NCBI RefSeq assembly: GCF_040499845.1
Contig: NZ_CP159342.1
Location: 6,138,001-6,202,000 of the forward strand
Length of the DNA: 64,000 nucleotides
Source: Micromonospora sp. CCTCC AA 2012012
Lineage (GTDB): Bacteria; Actinomycetota; Actinomycetes; Mycobacteriales; Micromonosporaceae
Direction: 5' to 3'
Shown: positions 19,194 through 29,380 of the stretch, piece by piece
How positions within the stretch are numbered: position 1 is the stretch's first letter
Layout of the letters: each line of letters begins with the position of its first letter
The notes under the pieces: generated by a model
What the model was told of the DNA's origin: nothing
What the model saw: the letters and a program-made list of their open reading frames with translations, nothing else
Databases searched by the model: none
Made by a program: the position numbers and the translations under genes

Positions 19194-20003
19194 GTGCGTA
19201 GCGTTCTCGTGTGCGTTCGGACACCGCTCGCGGCTCAGCATCTGAGTTCCGCGGCAGCACGACTCGGGCTGTCCGGAGTCGTCCGGACGGCCGTCTCCGA
19301 TCCCGAGGTGATGCTCCGGCTCGCCGAGCGGCCGGCCGACGTCATCCTCGCGGACACCGCCCTCACCCGGCCGGACAGCGCCGGCTTCGTGCGCCGGGTG
19401 CTCGCCCGCGCGCCGCAGGCCGCCGTGGTGCTGCTCGGCACCGAGGAGTCGGAAGCGGCCGCCGCCACCATCAGTGCCGGAGCCCGCGGCCTCATCCAGA
19501 ACGTCGACCACGACCTGACCAGCGCGGTCGCCAAGGCATTGCTGCTGCTCTCGGCGCCCGGTCGGACCGCCCGCAACCGGGTGACCGACCCGGCGCGGGA
19601 CGCGGCCGTCGCCGGTGCTGCCCGGTCCACCCCGCCGGGGCGTACGCCGGGTGGCGCGACGTGGCCGGCGGAGGCCGGCGGGGGCTCGCCGGCGATGGTG
19701 CCGGTGCAGCGCGGCGACGACGAGGCCGAGGCGACCGGCGACCAACCGGAGCCGGCGCTGCCGACCGGCCAGCGCGGGGCGACCACCCCGCGGGCCGGAC
19801 GCTCCTCGGTCGGGCTGACCGAGCGCGAACTCCAGGTGCTGCTCGGCATGGCCGAGGGCAAGAGCAACGCGGAGATCGGCCGGGAGCTGTTCGTCTCGGA
19901 GGACACCGTCAAGACCCACGCCCGGCGGCTGTTCCGCAAGCTCGGTGCCCGGGACCGGGCGCACGCCGTGGCGGCCGGTTTCCGGGCCGGCCTCGTCGCC
20001 TGA
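19194..20003 (+). CDS. bldM: BldM-like orphan response regulator with degenerate receiver
   Basis: The 269-residue protein has a receiver-like N-domain, a linker of about 80 residues rich in Ala/Gly/Pro, and a LuxR/NarL-type HTH (about 203-265). The HTH (SNAEIGRELFVSEDTVKTHARRLFRKLGARDRAHA, given here in part) is very like that of Streptomyces BldM, and position next to whiD and guaB fits. D54 sits where the phosphorylated Asp would be, but the acidic pair is replaced (VCVRTP) and the conserved Lys position reads Gln-Asn, so ordinary phosphorylation is doubtful. GTG at 19194 has GAGGAG upstream. The long linker is unusual. BldM controls aerial hyphae and spore genes in Streptomyces. Confidence 0.8.
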   Translation: MRSVLVCVRTPLAAQHLSSAAARLGLSGVVRTAVSDPEVMLRLAERPADVILADTALTRPDSAGFVRRVLARAPQAAVVLLGTEESEAAAATISAGARGLIQNVDHDLTSAVAKALLLLSAPGRTARNRVTDPARDAAVAGAARSTPPGRTPGGATWPAEAGGGSPAMVPVQRGDDEAEATGDQPEPALPTGQRGATTPRAGRSSVGLTERELQVLLGMAEGKSNAEIGRELFVSEDTVKTHARRLFRKLGARDRAHAVAAGFRAGLVA

Positions 20004-20024
20004 GCCCGGCGGCGTCACCCCGGC

Positions 20025-20435
20025 TCAGTCGTCGGCGGGGGAGTCGTCCTCGGTGCCCTCGGTCAGCGTGTCGTGCACCCCGTCGGCGTAGCCGCGCGCG
20101 TAGTCCCAGGTGACGTAGTGGTCCGGGTCCGGGTCGTAGGCCGGCTCGTGCACCCGGGGTCGGCCGGAGCTCAGCAGGTGGCGCAGGTTGCCCCGAAGCA
20201 GGTCCCAGTCGAAGTAGTGCGGCTCACGGCAGTCCTCGCACTCGATGACCAGCCCGCGCACCCCGATCGGGGCGAGCAGGGCCTGGTAGATCTCCAGGTC
20301 GGCCAGATCCTCGAGGACGTCCTGCCGTTCCACGTCGGTCAACGGGTCGAGCGGATCCTCCTCCCGTGGATCGTGCAGGCCGGCAGCCGGATCGGCCGGG
20401 TCGCCGTTGAACGGGTCGATGGGCTCGTCGTGCAC
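20025..20435 (-). CDS. DUF5319 family protein
   Basis: The 136-residue acidic protein starts with VHDEPIDPFNGDPADP and contains a paired-cysteine segment (IECEDCREPHYFDWDLLRGNLRHLL), both typical of DUF5319 in actinobacteria. It has no signal or membrane segment. The two Cys and nearby His suggest metal binding, but no function is known. GTG at 20435 is used because TACGGT lies 6 bases before it, a leaderless arrangement; the longer frame to 20513 is poor coding. It converges on the bldM-like gene with a 21-base gap. Confidence 0.85.
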   Translation of the reverse strand: MHDEPIDPFNGDPADPAAGLHDPREEDPLDPLTDVERQDVLEDLADLEIYQALLAPIGVRGLVIECEDCREPHYFDWDLLRGNLRHLLSSGRPRVHEPAYDPDPDHYVTWDYARGYADGVHDTLTEGTEDDSPADD

Positions 20436-20602
20436 CCCCTCACCGTAGTCCCCGTCGCCCGTTCCGGCCTGCCCCCGGCCGGTCCCGCTCCCCCCGCCGA
20501 CCCGGGCTGCCACTGCCGGGGCCCGCCCAGCTCAATGGGTACGATGAAGCGACGCGCCGTTCACCCGGCGTGCGCCGGTGCCCGCCCGCGCCACCTCGCT
20601 GA

Positions 20603-22186
<1,584 letters not shown>

Positions 22187-22216
22187 CCCATCACCCCCAA
22201 CCTCCTGGAGTCCCCC

Positions 22217-23335
22217 ATGCGTGACGTGGTCGAGATCGGGCTGGGCAAGACCGCGCAGCGCGGCTACCACCTGGACGACATCGCCATCGTGCCGAGCCGC
22301 CGCACCCGGGACGTCGACGACGTCTCTACGGCGTGGCAGCTCGACGCGTACCCGTTCGGCATCCCCTGCGTCGGGCACCCGTCGGACGCCACGATGAGCC
22401 CGGCGTCGGCGGTCCAGCTCGGCCAGCTCGGCGGCCTCGGCGTGCTCAACGTCGAGGGCCTCTGGACCCGCTACGAGAACCCGACCAAGGTGCTGGAGGA
22501 GCTGGCCGCCCTCGACGAGGACGCCCGCGCCACCAAGCGGCTCCAGGAGGTGTACGCCGAGCCGATCCGCCCGGACCTGATCGCCGAACGGGTCCGTGAG
22601 CTGCGCGCCGGTGGCGGCACGGTGGCCGTCCGGGTCTCGCCGCAGCACACCCTGGCGCTCGCCCCGGTGATCCTCGACGCGGGCGTGGACATCCTGGTCA
22701 TCCAGGGCACCATCGTCTCCGCCGAGCACGTCTCCACCACCGACGAGCCGCTGAACCTCAAGGAGTTCATCGCCGACCTCGACCTGCCGGTCATCGTCGG
22801 CGGCTGCACCGACTACAAGACGGCGCTGCACCTGATGCGGACCGGCGCGGCCGGCGTGATCGTGGGCATCGGCGGCGACGACTGGTCGACCACCGAGTCG
22901 GTGCTCGGCATCCGGGTGCCGATGGCCACCGCGATCGCCGACGCCGCCGCGGCCCGCCGGGACTACCTCGACGAGACCGGCGGCCGGTACGTCCACCTGA
23001 TCGCCGACGGCGACATCCAGACCTCCGGCGACATCGCCAAGGCGCTCGGCTGCGGCGCCGACGCGGTGATGCTCGGCGAGGCGCTCTCGCTCTGCGCGGA
23101 GGCCCCGGCCGGCGGGGCCTGGTGGCACTCCGCCGCCAGCCACCCGTCCCTGCCGCGTGGCGCGTTCGAGGTCGCCGGCGAGCCGCTCGGCTCGATGGAG
23201 CAGCTCCTCTTCGGCCCCGCCGACGAGCCCGACGGCCAGCTCAACCTCTTCGGTGGCCTGCGCCGCGCGATGGCCAAGTGCGGCTACCGCGACCTCAAGG
23301 AGTTCCAGAAGGTCGGCCTGGTCCTCGACCGCTGA
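22217..23335 (+). CDS. guaB3: GuaB3 family IMP dehydrogenase-related protein
   Basis: This 372-residue protein is an IMPDH/GMP-reductase-type barrel without CBS domains, as in the GuaB3 family of actinobacteria and cyanobacteria. A cyanobacterial GuaB3 has been reported to act as a GMP reductase. Here, aligning GVIVGIGGDDWS224TTE by eye with GuaB's [15 protein letters not shown] puts Ser224 where the catalytic Cys belongs, so normal IMPDH or GMPR chemistry is doubtful. The glycine loop [26 protein letters not shown] (partly quoted) for phosphate binding is kept. Function here is unknown; a regulatory role with GuaB is possible. ATG at 22217 has CTCCTGGAG upstream. Confidence 0.88.
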   Translation: MRDVVEIGLGKTAQRGYHLDDIAIVPSRRTRDVDDVSTAWQLDAYPFGIPCVGHPSDATMSPASAVQLGQLGGLGVLNVEGLWTRYENPTKVLEELAALDEDARATKRLQEVYAEPIRPDLIAERVRELRAGGGTVAVRVSPQHTLALAPVILDAGVDILVIQGTIVSAEHVSTTDEPLNLKEFIADLDLPVIVGGCTDYKTALHLMRTGAAGVIVGIGGDDWSTTESVLGIRVPMATAIADAAAARRDYLDETGGRYVHLIADGDIQTSGDIAKALGCGADAVMLGEALSLCAEAPAGGAWWHSAASHPSLPRGAFEVAGEPLGSMEQLLFGPADEPDGQLNLFGGLRRAMAKCGYRDLKEFQKVGLVLDR

Positions 23336-23343
23336 CCGACGCC

Positions 23344-23382
23344 GACGGCGCGGGTACGGATTCCGGTCCGGCCCGCGCCGTC
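23344..23382 (+). terminator. guaB-guaB3 terminator
   Basis: A perfect 11-base inverted repeat (23344-23354, 23372-23382) with a 17-base loop begins 8 bases after the guaB3 stop and ends just before the next gene's TACGCT promoter box. Confidence 0.75.
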
Positions 23383-23401
23383 GCGCAGCTACGCTCGGCG
23401 G

Positions 23402-24793
23402 ATGAGCCGGGGGCGGTGGTACGCGGCGGCGCTGGCCGTGGCCCTGCTGCTCGGCGGCTGCACGCACGCCGACGACGGGCGGTTCCGACCCGGCGCGACC
23501 GACGCCGGTGACCCGTACGTGCCGGGGGCCGGCAACGGCGGGTACGACGTGGGCCACTACCGGCTCGCGGTGCGGTACGACCCGGCCGACGACCGGCTCA
23601 GCGGCGAGGCCGGGATCACCGCCACGGCGACGACCGGGCTGTCCCGGTTCTCCCTCGACCTCGCCGGCCTCACCGTCGAGCGGGTCCGGGTGGACGGTGC
23701 CGAGGCGAGCTACCGGCACGAGGGCAACGAACTCGTCGTCACCCCCGCGCGCGGGCTGCCGGCCGGGAGGACGTTCACCACCGAGGTGACGTACGGCGGG
23801 GTGCCCAAGGCGCTGCCCAGCGGGGAGCTGGGCGTCGGCGGCTTCCGGGCCACCCCGGACGGCGCGATCGCGCTCGGCCAGCCCGAGTCGGCGAGCACCT
23901 GGTTCCCGGTCGACGACCACCCCCGCGACAAGGCCACCTACGACATCGCGGTGACCGTCCCGGCCGGACTGGCGGCGCTGAGCAACGGGGTGCCGGGCGG
24001 GACGGCGACCCGGGACGGCTGGACCACCTGGCGCTGGTCGGAGCGCGCGCCGATGGCGAGTTACCTGGCCACCCTGGTGATCGGGGACTACCGGGTGTCG
24101 ACCGGCACGCACGCCGGGAAACCGTTGGTCACCGCGGTCTCCGCCGCGCTGCCGGCGAACGGGCCGGCCGCCGCCTCGATCGCCCGCACCGGCGAGGTCG
24201 CCGACTTCCTGGCCGCCCGGTTCGGCCCCTACCCGTTCGACGCGTACGGCGGGATCGCGGTGGCCGAGGAGAGCATCGGGTACGCGCTGGAGAGCCAGTC
24301 CCGGCCGGTCTACGGGCCCGGTTTCTTCCGCTCCGGCCGGCCGAACACCGAGGTGGTCGCGCACGAGCTGGCGCACCAGTGGTTCGGTGACAGCGTCTCG
24401 GTGGCCCGGTGGAGCGACATCTGGCTGAACGAGGGCTTCGCCACGTACGCCGAATGGCTCTGGGACGAGCACGACGGCGGCCGGAGCGTGGCGCAGGCCG
24501 TGGCCACCGAGTACGCCGCCACCGACTGGACGCGCCCCTCGGTGGACCCCGGCCGGGCCGGGCTGTTCGGTCCCGCCGTCTACCAGCGCGCCGCGCTGGC
24601 GGTGCACGCGTTGCGCCGGGCCGTCGGCGACGCGACCTTCTTCCGCATCCTGAGCGGCTGGGCCGCCGAACGCCGGGGCGGGAACGCGACCACCGCCGAC
24701 TTCGTCGCGTACGCCGAGCGGGCCGCCGGCCGGCCGCTGCGTCCGCTGCTCGACGCCTGGCTGACCGGGCGGACCGCGCCCGCCCTGCCGTGA
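23402..24793 (+). CDS. M1 family metallopeptidase lipoprotein (first of a pair)
   Basis: The 463-residue protein starts with a lipoprotein signal (LLLGGC) and has the M1 fold: an N-terminal beta domain and a catalytic domain. The zinc motif is H321-E-L-A-H325 with the third ligand E344 (WLNEGF) after 18 residues, and the substrate tunnel motif appears as LGQPESAS in place of the usual GAMEN. It should act as a surface aminopeptidase or related peptidase. A TACGCT box is 6 bases before the ATG, so the mRNA is probably leaderless. The next gene is a paralogue (about the same architecture). Confidence 0.9.
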   Translation: MSRGRWYAAALAVALLLGGCTHADDGRFRPGATDAGDPYVPGAGNGGYDVGHYRLAVRYDPADDRLSGEAGITATATTGLSRFSLDLAGLTVERVRVDGAEASYRHEGNELVVTPARGLPAGRTFTTEVTYGGVPKALPSGELGVGGFRATPDGAIALGQPESASTWFPVDDHPRDKATYDIAVTVPAGLAALSNGVPGGTATRDGWTTWRWSERAPMASYLATLVIGDYRVSTGTHAGKPLVTAVSAALPANGPAAASIARTGEVADFLAARFGPYPFDAYGGIAVAEESIGYALESQSRPVYGPGFFRSGRPNTEVVAHELAHQWFGDSVSVARWSDIWLNEGFATYAEWLWDEHDGGRSVAQAVATEYAATDWTRPSVDPGRAGLFGPAVYQRAALAVHALRRAVGDATFFRILSGWAAERRGGNATTADFVAYAERAAGRPLRPLLDAWLTGRTAPALP

Positions 24794-24876
24794 GACGGCG
24801 GCGACGGCCGCTGGCGTAGGCTGCCGCGGTCGGAGCGGCCGGCGTCGGCCCTCCGTTCCGGGGAGGGGTCGAGGCG

Positions 24877-26343
24877 ATGACGCGGGCGCGACGGAGTGGT
24901 CGAGGGAGCGTGGGGCTGCTGCTCGCGGCGGCGTCGGTGCTGGCCGGCTGCCAGTCGTCCGACGCCGGGCAGGTCGCCCCGACGCCGGGACGGTCCGTGC
25001 CGGTGACCCCCCGGAGCTTCGCCCCGGGCGCGGCCGGCGTCGGCGACCCCTACTTCCCGACGTACGGCAACGGCGGCTACGACGTCGCCCGCTACACGGT
25101 GAAGGTCCGTTACGACCCGGACTCCGACAAGCTCACCGGCACCACCACCGTGCAGGCCACGGCGACGACCGACCTCTCCGCGTTCCACCTGGACCTGGCC
25201 GGGCTGACCGTGCGCTCGGTGACGGTGGACGGGGTGAAGGCCCGCCACAAGCGGGAGTCCGACGAGCTGGTGGTCACCCCGGCCACCGGCCTGACCTCCG
25301 GCAACGGCTTCGTCGCCGAGATCCGGTACGACGGTGTGCCGGCCGCCCTGCGCAACGAGGTGCTCGGCGAGGGCGGCTGGCTGCACACCTCGGACGGCGC
25401 GATCGCGCTCGGCCAGCCCGAGTCGGCGAGCACCTGGTTCCCGGTCAACGACCACCCGTCGGACAAGGCCACCTACGACTTCGAGATCACCGTGCCGGAC
25501 GGGCTCACCGCGGTCAGCAACGGCGTGCCGAAGGGGAAGACCCGGCCGCAGAAGGGCTGGACCACCTGGAAGTGGTCGGAGGGCTCGCCGATGGCCAGTT
25601 ACCTGAGCATGGTGGTGATCGGCCGGTTCCGGGTCACCACCGCCGAGCACAAGGGACGGCCGGTGTTCAGCGCGGTCACCACCGGACTGGCCGAGGGCGC
25701 CCCGGACCGCTCGGTGGCCCGGACCGTGGAGGTGGCCGACTATCTGGAGAGCGTCTTCGGGCCCTACCCGTTCGACGCGTACGGCGGGGTGGTGGTCGCC
25801 GACGCCCGGATCCGGTACGCGTTGGAGACGCAGAGCCGGCCGGTCTATGCGGCGAGCTTCTTCCGGCGCGGCGACAACGCCGGGGTGGTCGCGCACGAGC
25901 TGGCCCACCAGTGGTTCGGCGACAGCGTGTCGCTGGCGAAGTGGCAGGACATCTGGCTGAACGAGGGCCTGGCCACGTACGCGGAGTGGCTCTGGGCGGA
26001 GCACACCGGCGAGTCCACCGTGCAGCGCGCCTTCGACCAGCGGTACGCGTCGTCGCCGAGCCGGGTGTGGCGTACCCCGCCGGGGAAGCCGGGGGTGGAG
26101 AACCTCTTCGGCGAGTCCGTCTACCAGCGCGGCGGGATGGCGCTGCACGCGCTGCGGGTGGCCGTCGGGGATGACGCCTTCTTCCGCATCCTGCGCACCT
26201 GGGCGGCCGAGAAGAAGGACGCGAACGGCACGACCGCGGATTTCGTGGCGTGTGCGGAGCGGGTGTCGGGGAAGAAGCTGGGGAAGCTCTTCGACGCCTG
26301 GCTCTACGGCACCGAGCGCCCCGCCACCCCGAAACCCCTGTGA
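24877..26343 (+). CDS. M1 family metallopeptidase lipoprotein (second of a pair)
   Basis: The 488-residue paralogue of the preceding gene has a lipoprotein signal ending LAGC, the zinc motif H340-E-L-A-H344 with E363, and the same LGQPESASTWFPV segment. Large blocks (AHQWFGDSVSLAKWQDIWLNEG, quoted in part) are nearly identical to its neighbour, so the pair arose by tandem duplication. A TAGGCT box at 24817-24822 and GGGGAGGGG before the ATG give it its own promoter and ribosome site. The 3' end lies only 4 bases from the convergent LCP gene. Confidence 0.9.
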   Translation: MTRARRSGRGSVGLLLAAASVLAGCQSSDAGQVAPTPGRSVPVTPRSFAPGAAGVGDPYFPTYGNGGYDVARYTVKVRYDPDSDKLTGTTTVQATATTDLSAFHLDLAGLTVRSVTVDGVKARHKRESDELVVTPATGLTSGNGFVAEIRYDGVPAALRNEVLGEGGWLHTSDGAIALGQPESASTWFPVNDHPSDKATYDFEITVPDGLTAVSNGVPKGKTRPQKGWTTWKWSEGSPMASYLSMVVIGRFRVTTAEHKGRPVFSAVTTGLAEGAPDRSVARTVEVADYLESVFGPYPFDAYGGVVVADARIRYALETQSRPVYAASFFRRGDNAGVVAHELAHQWFGDSVSLAKWQDIWLNEGLATYAEWLWAEHTGESTVQRAFDQRYASSPSRVWRTPPGKPGVENLFGESVYQRGGMALHALRVAVGDDAFFRILRTWAAEKKDANGTTADFVACAERVSGKKLGKLFDAWLYGTERPATPKPL

Positions 26344-26347
26344 GCGC

Positions 26348-27466
26348 TCAGCTGCGGACCCGCAGCGTCGGGTGGGTGTCGAGGAACGGCTCGGTCCGTT
26401 CGGCGGCGAGTTCGGTGAGGAACTGGCGGCCCACCGGGAGGAGCTGCTCGCCCCGGTAGGCGGCGCCCTTGCCGACCGCGTCGCCGGGGAGGGCGACCAG
26501 GGTCAGGGCGTCGGCGGGCAGCCCGCCGAGGGCGTACGCGAAGTCGACCAGGGCCCGCCCGCCGCCGGCGTAGACGAGCGTCTCGCCGAGGGCGCCGACC
26601 ACCTGCTCGACCCGGGCCGGGTCCCGGGCCAGCCCCTGGTCGAGGATCTTCCGGGCCAGGGCGCGGAGCAGTTGCTGCTGGTGGCGCTGCCGGGTGTAGT
26701 CGCCGCCGGCGGTGTAGCGCTGCCGGGCGTAGTCCAGCGCCTGCCAGCCGGTCAGGTGCATGTCACCCGGCAGATAGACCATCTGCGGACCGACGTACCC
26801 GCCCGGACCCTTGTCCCGGTAGGTCCCGTCCGGCTTGCGGTGGATCGAGGCGACCCGCTGGTCGATACGCAGGTCCACCCCGCCGAGGGTGTCCACCAGC
26901 TTGTCGAAGCCACCAAAGGTGATCACCGCGCCGGCGTCGATGCGCAGCCCGGTGTACCTGGTGACCGTGGTGCGCAGCAGCTCGTACCCCTGGGCGGTGC
27001 TGGGGTGGGCCTTGTCGCCCGGCACCCGGCTGCCGTAGCTCATCGCGTGGGTGAGCTTGGTCCGGCCGCCGGGGTAGCCGGCCTTCGGGTAGGCCGGGAT
27101 GTCCACCACCAGGTCGCGCGGGAGGGAGAAGAGGTACGCCCGGTCCAGCCCCTTGGTCACGTGCAGGACCAGCACCGAGTCGGCGTGCGGCTCCCAGCCG
27201 GGCACGCTGATCCGGGTGTCGACCCCGACGAGCAGGAGGTTCAGCGGCCCGGTCAGGTCGGCCCCCGGCGGCGGGGTGGGGCTGACGGTCAGTGGCACGG
27301 TGGTCGGTGACGGCGTGGGGGCGGCCGGGCCGGCGACCGGCGCGGGGGTGTGCCGCCCGGCCAGCCGGGTGGCCACGACCGCACCGGCGGCGACCAGGAG
27401 TACGGCCACCAGGGCGGCCAGCCCCAGCAACCAACGCCGTCGTGGCTGCGCCGTGCCCTGCGTCAT
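26348..27466 (-). CDS. LCP (LytR-CpsA-Psr) cell-wall ligase
   Basis: LCP proteins attach glycopolymers from polyprenyl phosphate to peptidoglycan outside the membrane. The 372-residue product has a basic N-terminus, one membrane helix (about 13-35), a Pro/Thr-rich linker, then the LCP domain with LLLVGVDTR, the Arg/Asp pair FSLPRDLVV, and KLTHAMSYG. These are the pyrophosphate-binding residues of the family. ATG at 27466 is chosen because it precedes RRRWLLGL and has AAGAGG upstream; the open frame extends to 27646. It converges on the second M1 gene and diverges from the GMC gene. Confidence 0.92.
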   Translation of the reverse strand: MTQGTAQPRRRWLLGLAALVAVLLVAAGAVVATRLAGRHTPAPVAGPAAPTPSPTTVPLTVSPTPPPGADLTGPLNLLLVGVDTRISVPGWEPHADSVLVLHVTKGLDRAYLFSLPRDLVVDIPAYPKAGYPGGRTKLTHAMSYGSRVPGDKAHPSTAQGYELLRTTVTRYTGLRIDAGAVITFGGFDKLVDTLGGVDLRIDQRVASIHRKPDGTYRDKGPGGYVGPQMVYLPGDMHLTGWQALDYARQRYTAGGDYTRQRHQQQLLRALARKILDQGLARDPARVEQVVGALGETLVYAGGGRALVDFAYALGGLPADALTLVALPGDAVGKGAAYRGEQLLPVGRQFLTELAAERTEPFLDTHPTLRVRS

Positions 27467-27596
27467 CGACCGACCTCTTCCCCCGTGGATTGGACGCGCT
27501 GGACCGGTCGAGAGGTTCCCGGGGCGGTCGAGCGTTCTGCATGATCCCGAAAATCTCGTGCTGGCGCGATGGCTACCCGTCGGTAATGATGCGTCC

Positions 27597-29294
27597 ATGC
27601 GGTACGACGTGCTCGTCATCGGTTCCGGCTTCGGCGGCAGCGTCACCGCGCTCCGGCTCGCCGAGAAGGGCTACGCGGTCGGGGTGCTGGAGGCCGGGCG
27701 GCGCTTCGCCGACGACGAGTTCCCGCAGACCTCCTGGCGGGCCCGGCGCTTCCTCTGGGCGCCGAAGCTGGGCTGCTACGGCCTCCAGCGGATCACCCTG
27801 CTCCGCTCGGCGGACCGGCGCTCCGGCGGGGGAGTGATGGTGCTCTCCGGTGCCGGGGTGGGCGGCGGCTCCCTGGTCTATGCGAACACCCTCTACGAGC
27901 CGCTGGACGCCTTCTACGCCGACCCGCAGTGGCGGGACATCACCGACTGGCGCGACGAGCTGGCCCGCCACTACGACCAGGCGAAGCGGATGCTCGGGGT
28001 CACCACGTACCCGATCGTCACCGGCGCGGACCGGGCGATGCGCACGGTGGCCGAGCGGATGGGGGTGGCCGACACCTTCCACGCCACCCCGGTGGGGGTG
28101 CACATCGGCCGGCCCGGCGAGCGGGTGCCCGACCCGTACTTCGGTGGGGCCGGGCCGGAGCGGACCGGCTGCACGCACTGCGGCTCCTGCATGACGGGCT
28201 GCCGGCACGGCGCGAAGAACACCCTCGTCAAGAACTACCTCTGGCTGGCCGAGCGGCTGGGTGCCCGGGTCCACCCGCTGACCACGGTCACCGCCGTCCG
28301 CCCGGCCGACGGCGGCGGCTACGCGGTGCACACCGAGCGCACCGGCGCCTGGCTGCGCAAGCGGCGCGAGGTGTTCCACGCCGACCAGGTGGTCTTCGCG
28401 GCCGGCGCGCTGGGCACCCAGCGGCTGCTGCACGAGATGAGGTCGACCGGCGCGCTGCCACACCTCTCCGCCCGCCTCGGCGAGCTGACCCGGACGAACT
28501 CGGAGGCCATCCTGGGCGCGTCGGTGCCCCGGCAGCGGGCCCGGCGGCGGGGTCTGGACTTCACCGAGGGGGTGGCGATCACCAGTTCGTTCCACCCGGA
28601 CCCGCAGACCCACATCGAGCCGGTCCGCTACGGCAAGGGCTCCAACGCGATGGGGCTGCTCCAGTCGCTGCTGGTCGACGGCGGGCCGCGCCGGGTGCGG
28701 CGCTGGCTGGGTGACATCGCCCGGCATCCCGGCCTGGCCGCCCGCATGCTGTCGGTGCGGGGCTGGTCGGAGCGGACCGTGATCGCCCTGGTGATGCAGT
28801 CGGCGGACAACTCGCTCACCACCCGGTGGCGGCGCGGGCTGTTCGGTCGCCGGCTGGTCTCCGGCCCCGGTCACGGCGCGCCGAACCCGACCTGGATCCC
28901 GGCCGGCAACGACGCCGTCCGGCTGCTCGCCGAGGAGATCGACGGTACGCCCGGCGGGGCGGTCACCGAGCCGTTCAACATCCCGATGACGGCGCACATC
29001 CTCGGCGGGGCGGTGATCGGCGCCTCCCCGGCCGACGGGGTGATCGACCCGTACCACCGGGTGCACGGGCATCCGGGGCTGCACGTGGTGGACGGCGCGG
29101 CGGTCTCGGCGAACCTGGGGGTGAACCCGTCGCTGACCATCACCGCCCAGGCGGAACGGGCGATGTCCCTCTGGCCCAACAAGGGGGAGGCGGATCCGCG
29201 TCCGCCGCTGGGTGAGGCGTACCGCCGGGTGGAGCCGGTCGCCCCGCACCGGCCGGCGGTGCCGGCGCACGCCCCGGGGGCGCTGCGCGGCTGA
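27597..29294 (+). CDS. GMC-type FAD oxidoreductase, ChoD/cholesterol-oxidase-like
   Basis: The 565-residue flavoprotein begins with the FAD-binding loop GSGFGG (residues 9-14) and has the GMC C-terminal segment [22 protein letters not shown]. Near residues 191-202 is a cysteine group [11 protein letters not shown] (C-x2-C-x2-C-x3-C), which resembles a 4Fe-4S ligand set. This cysteine-rich type matches M. tuberculosis ChoD-like proteins, which also sit near guaB genes. Despite that name, activity on cholesterol is not assured. ATG at 27597 was chosen because it directly precedes the FAD domain; the open frame extends upstream only by overlap with the LCP promoter. Confidence 0.88.
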   Translation: MRYDVLVIGSGFGGSVTALRLAEKGYAVGVLEAGRRFADDEFPQTSWRARRFLWAPKLGCYGLQRITLLRSADRRSGGGVMVLSGAGVGGGSLVYANTLYEPLDAFYADPQWRDITDWRDELARHYDQAKRMLGVTTYPIVTGADRAMRTVAERMGVADTFHATPVGVHIGRPGERVPDPYFGGAGPERTGCTHCGSCMTGCRHGAKNTLVKNYLWLAERLGARVHPLTTVTAVRPADGGGYAVHTERTGAWLRKRREVFHADQVVFAAGALGTQRLLHEMRSTGALPHLSARLGELTRTNSEAILGASVPRQRARRRGLDFTEGVAITSSFHPDPQTHIEPVRYGKGSNAMGLLQSLLVDGGPRRVRRWLGDIARHPGLAARMLSVRGWSERTVIALVMQSADNSLTTRWRRGLFGRRLVSGPGHGAPNPTWIPAGNDAVRLLAEEIDGTPGGAVTEPFNIPMTAHILGGAVIGASPADGVIDPYHRVHGHPGLHVVDGAAVSANLGVNPSLTITAQAERAMSLWPNKGEADPRPPLGEAYRRVEPVAPHRPAVPAHAPGALRG

Positions 29295-29307
29295 CCGGCG
29301 CGACACC

Positions 29308-29338
29308 GCCGGGCGATCCGCCACGCGGAACGCCCGGC
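29308..29338 (+). terminator. Terminator after the GMC gene
   Basis: Inverted repeat with arms GCCGGGCG (29308-29315) and CGCCCGGC (29331-29338), continued inward by TCCGC/GCGGA across one A-A mismatch and a 3-base loop; it starts 13 bases after the stop. Confidence 0.8.
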
Positions 29339-29380
29339 CCGCGCCCGGCCCGGCGGTGCCGGTCGGTAGGCTTTCTGCAC

